Made by a program: the position numbers and the translations under genes
Assembly (NCBI RefSeq): GCF_014303735.1
Contig: NZ_CP060296.1
Span: forward strand, 4,361,501 to 4,425,500
DNA: 64,000 nucleotides
Source of the DNA: Variovorax sp. PAMC28562
GTDB lineage: Bacteria > Pseudomonadota > Gammaproteobacteria > Burkholderiales > Burkholderiaceae_C
Direction: 5' to 3'
The notes under the pieces: generated by a model
What the model saw: the letters and a program-made list of their open reading frames with translations, nothing else
The model's database searches: none
Told to the model about the DNA's origin: nothing
In this document: in pieces, positions 57,558-64,000 of the stretch
Numbering within the stretch: the stretch's first letter is position 1
Layout: each line of letters opens with the position of its first letter

Positions 57558-58541
57558 TCATCGGAACATGTCGAGCCGGTTGTCGAGCCTGAGCAGGCGG
57601 AGCGAACCGAGGCTGACCGCCACCAGCAGGATCACGCCCTGGAACAACGGCTGCCACAACGGCTCGAGGTCGAAGACGAAAAGCAGGTCACCGATGGTGC
57701 GGAGCGTGAAGGCGCCGAAGATCGATCCGATGGCGCTGCCGGCGCCTCCCGACAGCACCGTGCCGCCGATCACGACGGCGGCGATCGCATTGAGCGTGTA
57801 GACGCCGCCGATGGCCGCCGACGCTTCGCCCGAGAAGGTGACGAAAGTCAGCAGCAGCCCCCCCACGGCGGCCAGAAAGCCGGCCAGCGTGTACGCGACG
57901 ATCCTTGCCCGGCCGATTGCAACGCCGGACATGTAGGTCGCGGCTTCCGACGACCCGATGGCCAGCGCAGCGCGGCCGACGACCGAGCGGCTGTACGGGA
58001 CCCACACCAGCAGCACCACGGCGAGCAGCACGACCAGCATCGTCGGCACACCGCCAGGCAACGCACCGGTGAGCGCCTCGGCGAGATCGGCCTGCACGTC
58101 GCCACCGGGTACTGGCCGCAGGCCGAGGGAGAAGCCGAAATAGATGATGCCGGTGGCCAGCGTCGTGATGATCGGCTGCAGCCTTCCGTAGACGATGATC
58201 GCGCCGTTCACGAAGCCGCAGGCAGCCCCTGCCGCCAGCACTGCAATCACGCCGACGGCCGCCTGCAACGGCGTACCGACCACCAAATGCGACGCCAGGC
58301 AATTGGCCAGCACGAACACCATGCCGACCGAGAGGTCGATGCCTCCCGTCAGGACCACGAGCGTCTGAGCCATCGCGACGATGGCCAGCAGCACGCCCTT
58401 GTTCGCCGCCGTCGTCAAAACAGGCACCGTCCATCCGACCTGGTGCTTGGCAATGTAGAGCGCGAAAATCACGACGAACAAGGCAACTGCGATCAGCGTG
58501 GCACGGTGTTCGCGCAGACGGTGGTACGCGTCGGAGTGCAT
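57558..58541 (-). CDS. Sugar ABC transporter permease 1 (RbsC family)
   Basis: 327-residue CUT2 permease: MAQTLVVLTGGIDLSVGMVF, GAACGFVNGAIIVYGRLQPI, ATYMSGVAIGRARIVAYTLA and GGVYTLNAIAAVVIGGTVLS fit the family. The ATG at 58541 overlaps the ATPase stop (TGATG). The long open frame to 59300 lies inside the ATPase gene and is not coding. Confidence 0.92.
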   Translation of the reverse strand: MHSDAYHRLREHRATLIAVALFVVIFALYIAKHQVGWTVPVLTTAANKGVLLAIVAMAQTLVVLTGGIDLSVGMVFVLANCLASHLVVGTPLQAAVGVIAVLAAGAACGFVNGAIIVYGRLQPIITTLATGIIYFGFSLGLRPVPGGDVQADLAEALTGALPGGVPTMLVVLLAVVLLVWVPYSRSVVGRAALAIGSSEAATYMSGVAIGRARIVAYTLAGFLAAVGGLLLTFVTFSGEASAAIGGVYTLNAIAAVVIGGTVLSGGAGSAIGSIFGAFTLRTIGDLLFVFDLEPLWQPLFQGVILLVAVSLGSLRLLRLDNRLDMFR

Positions 58542-60055
58542 CAGGCGGCCTCGGCCTCGAGGTTGAGTGCGCTCGACACCAGCGCGTGTTCGGTGAGTTC
58601 GGCGCCGGCCAGCCAGCGCACGATGCGCCCGTCGAAGAACACCGCGACCCGATCGCAGCAGCCGATGAGCTCCGCATAGTCCGTGGAATACAGCATGACC
58701 GCGGCGCCCGCGGCAGCGAGTTCGCGCAGCAGCGCGTAGATCTCCTGCTTGGTACCGACATCGATGCCGCGAGTCGGGTCGCTGAGCAACAAGACGCGCG
58801 GCGCGTTCATCAACCACTTGCCGATAACGACCTTCTGCTGGTTGCCACCCGACAGCGTGCCGACGGGCACGCGCACGTTCGACACCTTGATCGACAGCCG
58901 TCGCACCATCTCCGCCACGGCTTTGTCCTCGACCGCGGTCGCGACGACACCCATGCGGCTCAGGCGATCGAGCGCCGCGAAGCTGAGGTTGTCGTTGACC
59001 GACATGGGCAGCATCAGCCCATCGGTCTTGCGGTCTTCGGGCACCAGGGCGATGCCTACCTCGGTGCTCTTGGCGTGTCGGGGATTGCGGACCTCGACCG
59101 ACCGGCCCTCCAGCAAGAGTTCGCCGGCCGCACCGCGCAACACGCCGAACAGGGCCAGGAACAACTCGCGCTGCCCCTGACCATCCAGGCCGCCGAGGCC
59201 CACGATCTCGCCAGGCCGCACTGCGATGTCGATGTCGTGAAGGCGGCCGTTCCACGACAGGCCGCGTACCTCGAGCGCCGGCGTGGCGGAGGGGTCGCAA
59301 GGCGCGGGCTTGGGGGGGTACGCATGCGCGATGTCGCGCCCGATCATCATTTCCACGGTCTGCGCATCGCTCTGCGTCCCGGCCGCGAAGGTGGCCACGT
59401 GGCTGCCGTTGCGAAACACGGAACAGTCGTCGGCAAGTTCCTTGATCTCGTTCATGCGGTGCGAGATGTAGACGATCGCCATGCCTTCGCTGCGCAGCCG
59501 ATTGAGCAGCATGAACACGCGCTTCACGTCGGCCGCGGTCAGCGCCGAAGTGGCTTCGTCGAGGATCAGGATCTTCGGTTCGCGCGCCAGGGCTTTCGCG
59601 ATCTCGACCATTTGCCGACGGGAGAGCGTGAGGCTCTCCACCGGCGCGAGCGGATGGATGTCTTCGGCACCCGCTCGCGCCAATGCGGCTTCGGCCACGC
59701 GACGTTGCGCCTTGCGATCGACCAGGCCGAAGCGCGTGGGTGGATCGGTGATGCAGATGTTGTCGGCCACGCTCAGATCGGGCATGAGCGACAGTTCCTG
59801 AAAGATGCAGGCAATGCCGGCGCGCACCGCCTGCTGCGGGTGCGCGAACCGACGCTCCACGCCTTCGAGGACGATCCGGCCTTCGTCCGGCTGGACTACA
59901 CCGGACATGACCTTGATCAGCGTCGACTTGCCCGCACCGTTCTCGCCCAACAATGCATGAATGCGCCCAGGCGCGACGGCAAAGCTGGCGTGCTCGAGCG
60001 CACGCACGCCGCCGTAGCGCTTGGCCACGTCGATCAGTTGCAGGATCGGCTCCAC
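58541..60055 (-). CDS. Sugar ABC transporter ATPase with two ABC domains (RbsA/MglA family)
   Basis: 504-residue double ATPase. First domain: Walker A GENGAGKSTLIKV, signature-region VESLTLSRRQMVEIAKALAR, Walker B ILILDEATSALTAADVKR, H-loop YISHRMNEIKELADD. Second domain from about 260: weakly conserved Walker A (VGLGGLDGQGQRELFLALFG), as usual for CUT2 systems, with signature LSGGNQQKVVIGKWL and LLLSDPTRGIDVGTKQEI. It is 22 bases downstream of the binding-protein gene. Confidence 0.95.
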   Translation of the reverse strand: MEPILQLIDVAKRYGGVRALEHASFAVAPGRIHALLGENGAGKSTLIKVMSGVVQPDEGRIVLEGVERRFAHPQQAVRAGIACIFQELSLMPDLSVADNICITDPPTRFGLVDRKAQRRVAEAALARAGAEDIHPLAPVESLTLSRRQMVEIAKALAREPKILILDEATSALTAADVKRVFMLLNRLRSEGMAIVYISHRMNEIKELADDCSVFRNGSHVATFAAGTQSDAQTVEMMIGRDIAHAYPPKPAPCDPSATPALEVRGLSWNGRLHDIDIAVRPGEIVGLGGLDGQGQRELFLALFGVLRGAAGELLLEGRSVEVRNPRHAKSTEVGIALVPEDRKTDGLMLPMSVNDNLSFAALDRLSRMGVVATAVEDKAVAEMVRRLSIKVSNVRVPVGTLSGGNQQKVVIGKWLMNAPRVLLLSDPTRGIDVGTKQEIYALLRELAAAGAAVMLYSTDYAELIGCCDRVAVFFDGRIVRWLAGAELTEHALVSSALNLEAEAA

Positions 60056-60077
60056 GGCGTCGAGTGCGCGGTCTGGC

Positions 60078-61199
60078 CTAGTTGTTCTTCTCGTCCTTGG
60101 ACATGATGTCCGTGGCCTTCAGGTTCACACCGCAGTCGGGGAACTCGTTGGTAGTGAAGAAGTTATCGCTCAGGTCGGGGTAGTAGGTCTCGCCCGCCTT
60201 GAAGTTCGGATGGCTGGTCTGCGGAATCGGCACCGAGATCAACTGCGGCATCACCTTGCCCTGCAGGGCCGCCACGGCGGCTTTCATAGAGATCGCGACC
60301 AGTCCGGGAGACTGGCCGATCGATGCGCACAGCAAGCCGTCTTTCGCGTTGGCGACGCACAGTTTGCGAAAACCGTTCTCGTCGGCGCCCGACACCGGGA
60401 TCATCGGATGCTTGGCGTCGATGAGCGCACGCACGGCGCCCGTGGAGCCGGCCTGCACGAACATCGCGTCGAACTTCTTGTGCACGGACACGGCATCCGC
60501 GACCGCCTTCTGCGCTGTTCCGTCGTCCCAGTTGCCGACGACCTCGATGATTTCGAACTTGTTGCCCGGCGCCTCGACGGACTTCCTGAACCCAAGGTGA
60601 CGGTCGCGGTCGACCGAGTTGCCCGGCAGGCCGCGCACTTCCAACAGCTTTCCGGTCTTGCCTTTCAGGTTCTTCAGCAGCCAGTCGCCAGACTGCGACC
60701 CGATCGACGTCTGGTCCTCGTTGACCATCATGACCTGGTCGGAATCGAGCACGTTGTCGAACGGCACGATCACCACGCCCGCCGCGTTGGCACGCTTGAT
60801 TACCGGACCGAAGGCCGACGGGTTGACCGCCAGCGTGATGATCGCGTCGTAGCCGGAGTTGATGAAGTTATCCATGGCAGCGATCTGGGCCGCCACGTCC
60901 GTGCCCGTCGACACGATCTTGAACTCCTTGACCTGCGACTTCATGTCGGGCGTCGCGGCATAAGCCTTCGCCATCTTGATCATCTGGATGCGCCAGGTAT
61001 TGCCCACGAAGCCGTTGGCCAGCGCGATGCGATAAGGCCCCTTCTTGGCAGGCCACTGGAAGTATTTGGTGCTGGCGTCCCAAGGCTTGAAGCAACCGGG
61101 GTTTTCGCCAGGGCCACTGACCACGACAGGACCTGCGGCAAACGCCGCGGTAGATGCCACCAGTGCCGCCGTCGCGGCGATGCGAGTGAGGAAAGTCAT
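60078..61199 (-). CDS. Sugar ABC transporter substrate-binding protein
   Basis: 373-residue periplasmic protein of the ribose/CUT2 binding type (Peripla_BP_4 fold). Signal peptide MTFLTRIAATAALVASTAAF is cleaved near AAG (about 22). Mature regions: YRIALANGFVGNTWRIQMIK, NFINSGYDAIITLAVNPSAF, NVLDSDQVMMVNEDQTSIGS and DAMFVQAGSTGAVRALIDAK. It is longer than ribose-binding proteins because of an N-terminal extension, GPGENPGCFKPWDASTKYFQ. First gene of the operon; an AGGAGACAAAA site precedes the ATG. Ligand unknown. Confidence 0.92.
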   Translation of the reverse strand: MTFLTRIAATAALVASTAAFAAGPVVVSGPGENPGCFKPWDASTKYFQWPAKKGPYRIALANGFVGNTWRIQMIKMAKAYAATPDMKSQVKEFKIVSTGTDVAAQIAAMDNFINSGYDAIITLAVNPSAFGPVIKRANAAGVVIVPFDNVLDSDQVMMVNEDQTSIGSQSGDWLLKNLKGKTGKLLEVRGLPGNSVDRDRHLGFRKSVEAPGNKFEIIEVVGNWDDGTAQKAVADAVSVHKKFDAMFVQAGSTGAVRALIDAKHPMIPVSGADENGFRKLCVANAKDGLLCASIGQSPGLVAISMKAAVAALQGKVMPQLISVPIPQTSHPNFKAGETYYPDLSDNFFTTNEFPDCGVNLKATDIMSKDEKNN

Positions 61200-61646
61200 T
61201 TTTGTCTCCTGTTATTTTTGAAAGACTGCTCGAGGCAAACCAACGCTCACACGGTCGCAACCGGGCAGTGCCAACCGGTCAAGTCGTCCATTGAGCAGGT
61301 TGGCAGGTCATCATACAAATCCCGGAGTGAAACGATTGAGGACTAACCCTCGCCTCTTTCGATCAACGCAACAAGGCATTCGCTATCAAGCTGGCCGTCG
61401 CCGCCATCATCATTCGCGCGAAGCTGACTACCTGGTCAGCTACCGGCTCGCAGGCCTTCACTGCGGCGGTACCCACAGCCACCTGGCCACCAACGGACAG
61501 CAACCGCAAGCCCGTATCCCAAGGACGGGCTGCTCAGGGTGGCGATACGGGCCAAGCGTTTGAAGCGACATCACCGAGCACTCGATGCTGCGCACCAATT
61601 GACTTCCGACTTTCGCTTATGACCGGCTGCGGTCGTTCGCCCGCAA
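61200..61646. other. 447-base region without a supported gene; sugar operon promoter side
   Basis: The first about 140 bases should carry the promoter of the sugar operon: TTGTATGATGA (61308-61318, minus strand) differs by one base from the GntR consensus TNGTNNNACNA and overlaps a -10-like TATGAT. The rest (61340-61646) is GC-rich with several open frames, none resembling a protein I recognise and none with a good start site. It may be a degraded coding region, but there is no direct evidence. Confidence 0.5.
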
Positions 61647-61784
61647 CTACGGCAATGTCCAACTCAAAAGTACCGCGAGGGCGATGCCTCCCATCAGCAA
61701 AATGACCGGGCGCGCCCATAGGTTTCGCTTCGTCTCGCCGACGGGCGTCGGCGTCTTCTCTAGGGTGCTGTATTCAGTGTTCAT
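61647..61784 (-). CDS. Small membrane protein, 45 residues
   Basis: Frame from the ATG at 61784 to TAG at 61647: a polar N-terminus (MNTEYSTLEKTPTPVGETKR) is followed by RNLWARPVILLMGGIALAVL and LSWTLP, one membrane span with a positive flank. AGGATCC lies eight bases before the ATG. It follows the LysR gene by 23 bases on the same strand and may be cotranscribed. Too short for length-based gene calling, and function unknown. Confidence 0.6.
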   Translation of the reverse strand: MNTEYSTLEKTPTPVGETKRNLWARPVILLMGGIALAVLLSWTLP

Positions 61785-61807
61785 GGAAGGATCCTAGCTG
61801 CCTTCGG

Positions 61808-62701
61808 CTACCCTGTAATAACAGGCTTGAGCGCTTCCATTTCGGCCACCATGAAGTCGAAGAAGGCACTCACACGAGCCGTCTTTCGTATCTCCGGCAT
61901 CGCCAACAGCCGCCAGTCCCGTGACAACTCAGCGACCGGTCCGAGCACGCGGACCAGCTCTGCTTCCGAGTCGCCCAACGCCGTTGGCAACGGGCCGATG
62001 CCCACGCCCGCCTTCACCGACAGCAGCAGGCCGAGCACGCTGTCGTTGCGTGCCACCACGGTGGCACCGGGTGCTACCTGGCGCAGCCACTGGCTCGCGC
62101 GGTGGGCCGCCATCGATTCCTCGAATGCCACGATCGGGTGGCCAGAAAGCTCTTCGACACTCGACGGCTTTCCGTGTCGCGTCACGTAGTTCTTGCTGGC
62201 ATAGACGGCCCACAGCGAATCGCCCACCTTGCGCCCCACCAGCACGCCATCGTCGGTGTCCCCGGAACGCAGTGCGACATCGGCGTCTCCGGCACGCAGG
62301 TCGATGTACTTGTCGCTCATCACGAACTCGACGTGCAAGCCGGGGTGCTGCGCACTGAAGCGGTCGAGCAGGCCTGATCGCGTCAGGCGATTGACCAGCG
62401 GCTCCGGGCAGGTGAGCCGGATCGCACCGGCCGCATTGCGCCTGGAGACAGAGAGCGCCTGCTCGAAGGCCTGCACGGCGCACTCGACTTGCTGCGCCGC
62501 TTCGAGCATCTCGGTACCGAAGTCGGTGAGCCGGTAGCCGCTGGTGTGACGCTGAACCAGGGCGCGACCGATGTGTCGCTCCAGCGCGGTCAGTCGCCGC
62601 TGAACGGTCGATTGGTCGACTTCCAAAGCCCGGCCCGCGGCAAGCGTGCTGCCGTGCCGCGCCACCGCTACCAAGTACTTCAGGTCATTCCAGTCGAGCA
62701 T
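61808..62701 (-). CDS. LysR-family transcriptional regulator
   Basis: 297-residue regulator: winged helix DLKYLVAVARHGSTLAAGRA, VDQSTVQRRLTALERHIGRA, then an effector domain with GAIRLTCPEPLVNRLTRSGL, HVEFVMSDKYIDLRAGDADV and SVKAGVGIGPLPTALGDSEA. VDQSTVQRRL is seen in the LysR branch that often acts locally or pleiotropically. It is divergent from the TTT binding-protein gene (163-base gap to that start), which is therefore a possible target. Confidence 0.9.
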   Translation of the reverse strand: MLDWNDLKYLVAVARHGSTLAAGRALEVDQSTVQRRLTALERHIGRALVQRHTSGYRLTDFGTEMLEAAQQVECAVQAFEQALSVSRRNAAGAIRLTCPEPLVNRLTRSGLLDRFSAQHPGLHVEFVMSDKYIDLRAGDADVALRSGDTDDGVLVGRKVGDSLWAVYASKNYVTRHGKPSSVEELSGHPIVAFEESMAAHRASQWLRQVAPGATVVARNDSVLGLLLSVKAGVGIGPLPTALGDSEAELVRVLGPVAELSRDWRLLAMPEIRKTARVSAFFDFMVAEMEALKPVITG

Positions 62702-62864
62702 GCTGCGTTATGCACTACTGCGGCCCCGTTCTGCAAGTCTGCGCCTTGTGGCGGGCTGGTTGCATGCTTACGCTGAGTCTCCAAATCACATCGCCGCAAC
62801 CATGAAGACACACGCCCTCGCGACTGGCTTAGTGCATCGCAGCACGAACGGCCTGAAGAGCTTT

Positions 62865-63893
62865 ATGCCAAGGCGCAGCGTGCTGCTCGCCGCCGCCGCC
62901 ACCGCCGCCGCCACGCTCGTCAGCCCGTTCGGCTTCGCGCAAACCCCGTCGACACCCAGGCGCGAGCGGCTTCGAATCATTTGCACCGGCCCCGCAGGCA
63001 GCGTGCCGGACACCATCGCGCGTCGCTTCGCCGAAGAACTCACGGGCGTGTTCGCGCAGCAGGTGTTTGTCGACAACCGCGTGGGTGCAGCGGGGCAAAT
63101 CGCGGTGCAGGCGCTCAAGTCGGCACCACCCGATGGCTCGACCTGGCTGCTTGGTCAGGGCGCGCTCGCCAGCCTCTACCCCACGCTCTACGAGAAGCTC
63201 GGCTACGAACCTGCGCGCGATCTTCGGCCGGTTTCTCTCGCCGCGGAAATGAAGCTCGGCGTGGTCGTTGGCCCGGCAGTGCCGGCCGATGTCGACAGCA
63301 TTGCATCGCTGATCGACTGGATGCGGCGCAACCCTGCTTCGGCCAATGCGGCATCGCCGGGAACCGGCACCCTGCCGCACATCCTGGAGGCGATGCTGTT
63401 CGACAAGGCTGGCCTGGACTGGCGCCATGTGCCATACCCCGGCGGGCCGCCAGCCATGGTCGCGCTGCTCGGGGGCCAGGTCGCGGTGCTGGTGCTGCCG
63501 GAAGGGCTGCTGTTGCCGCACCTGGCGAATATGGCGAGTTCGACGAGTCCGCCAAGTGCAGCTGGCGCCCGCCTGCGAATGCTCGGCACCTCGGGACTCG
63601 AACGCAGCCGGTTTTCGCCGGGCGTACCAACGCTGATCGAGCAAGGCTACGCGCGATCGGAAATGCGCGAGTGGTTCGCCTTCTTCTTGCCGGGTGGCGC
63701 ATCGGCCGGCGTCGCAGAGGAAGCCTCGGCGGCAGTGAACACTGTCGTCGCTCGTGAGGAACTGGGGCGGCGATTCAATGACGCGGCGATGGTCGCCGTG
63801 CACAGCACGCCGGCACAACTCGCCGCGAAGGTCGACGAAGACCGGCGGGCCTGGGCGCCGCTTCTGGTCAGCGCTGGTATCCGGGGCGACTGA
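62865..63893 (+). CDS. Tripartite tricarboxylate transporter (Bug) substrate-binding protein
   Basis: 342-residue extracytoplasmic receptor of the TctC/Bug family. The N-terminal signal MPRRSVLLAAAATAAATLVS ends near AQT. Mature motifs: RIICTGPAGSVPDTIARRFA, VFVDNRVGAAGQIAVQALKS, GQGALASLYPTLYEKLGYEP and FSPGVPTLIEQGYA are family hallmarks. The ATG at 62865 follows GAAGAGC; the in-frame ATG at 62802 is possible but would put about 21 extra residues before the signal. No tctA or tctB is seen, so it is an orphan receptor as is usual for Bug proteins. Ligand (a small carboxylate or similar) unknown. Confidence 0.9.
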   Translation: MPRRSVLLAAAATAAATLVSPFGFAQTPSTPRRERLRIICTGPAGSVPDTIARRFAEELTGVFAQQVFVDNRVGAAGQIAVQALKSAPPDGSTWLLGQGALASLYPTLYEKLGYEPARDLRPVSLAAEMKLGVVVGPAVPADVDSIASLIDWMRRNPASANAASPGTGTLPHILEAMLFDKAGLDWRHVPYPGGPPAMVALLGGQVAVLVLPEGLLLPHLANMASSTSPPSAAGARLRMLGTSGLERSRFSPGVPTLIEQGYARSEMREWFAFFLPGGASAGVAEEASAAVNTVVAREELGRRFNDAAMVAVHSTPAQLAAKVDEDRRAWAPLLVSAGIRGD

Positions 63894-64000
63894 AGGGGCC
63901 GACGCGCGGAGGCCGACAACGCGTTGTGTCCACCACGGCTTTCACCACGAGTGCGCGAAGACGGGCCGCTGCGATGCCACGATGGCCGCATGCAGGCGCC
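63894..64000. other. Right-end sequence without a supported gene
   Basis: About 107 bases after the Bug gene. No start site or terminator that I recognise; a gene could begin just outside the window. Confidence 0.5.

Noticed and set aside
61291..61563. 90-residue open frame in the gap beyond the sugar operon
   Set aside because: Arg/His-rich translation, no ribosome binding site, no recognisable family; left as unassigned sequence.

Overview
This 64 kb window is a high-GC chromosomal segment of a betaproteobacterium, most likely a Variovorax-like member of the Comamonadaceae. The assignment rests on gene content rather than a marker gene. The content is class I polyhydroxybutyrate (PHB) genes, many ABC solute-uptake systems, a Bug-type tripartite tricarboxylate transporter (TTT) binding protein and aromatic catabolism. 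There are no rRNA genes, CRISPR arrays, phage genes or insertion sequences, and I saw no tRNA genes. Genes are densely packed, with many 1-4 base start/stop overlaps.

Layout. 1-5.5 kb is housekeeping: iscS (cut by the window edge) and iscR with a good IscR box, uvrB and an aspartate/aromatic aminotransferase. 5.5-7.7 kb holds an intracellular PHB depolymerase and an RnfB-like ferredoxin. 7.7-15.1 kb (minus) is a complete propionyl-CoA to succinyl-CoA operon: mutase, MeaB, carboxylase beta, carboxylase alpha and a VOC-fold candidate epimerase. A divergent GntR regulator follows. 16-19.2 kb holds an SDR protein without the catalytic Tyr and a polar amino acid ABC importer. 19.2-23.7 kb carries dusA, two small hypotheticals, dctA and phaB. 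23.8-28.8 kb is a glycerol-3-phosphate-type ABC operon ending in an EEP-fold phosphodiesterase; its first permease gene has an in-frame TAA. 28.8-32.2 kb has a membrane protein, phaA and phaC. 32.3-38.4 kb has miscellaneous genes: pgeF, a maleylacetoacetate/maleylpyruvate isomerase divergent from an FAH-family hydrolase, a NUDIX hydrolase, creA, an ABC exporter and a small NlpD-like lipoprotein.

38.4-49.2 kb (minus) is the most distinctive block. A LysR regulator lies upstream of a ten-gene run: two-subunit hydroquinone dioxygenase, 4-hydroxymuconic-semialdehyde dehydrogenase-type ALDH, maleylacetate reductase, a complete Liv-type ABC importer and an intradiol (hydroxyquinol-type) dioxygenase. 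Uptake and two ring-cleavage routes that meet at maleylacetate thus appear to share one operon. No ring-activating monooxygenase is present, so the imported substrate is unknown.

49.5-54.1 kb is a second Liv-type ABC operon in which LivM and LivG are fused. 54.2-54.9 kb holds a small hypothetical gene and the C-terminal remnant of a MetQ/NlpA-family lipoprotein. 54.9-61.2 kb is a sugar ABC importer with an SMP-30-type lactonase and a GntR regulator, consistent with aldose or sugar-lactone catabolism. The right end carries an overlooked 45-residue membrane protein, a LysR regulator and a TTT binding protein.

Taken together, the window describes a heterotroph that scavenges many organic compounds (five ABC importers, DctA, TTT). 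It stores carbon as PHB: phaA, phaB, phaC and phaZ are all present but scattered among three loci. It also handles propionyl-CoA through methylmalonyl-CoA.
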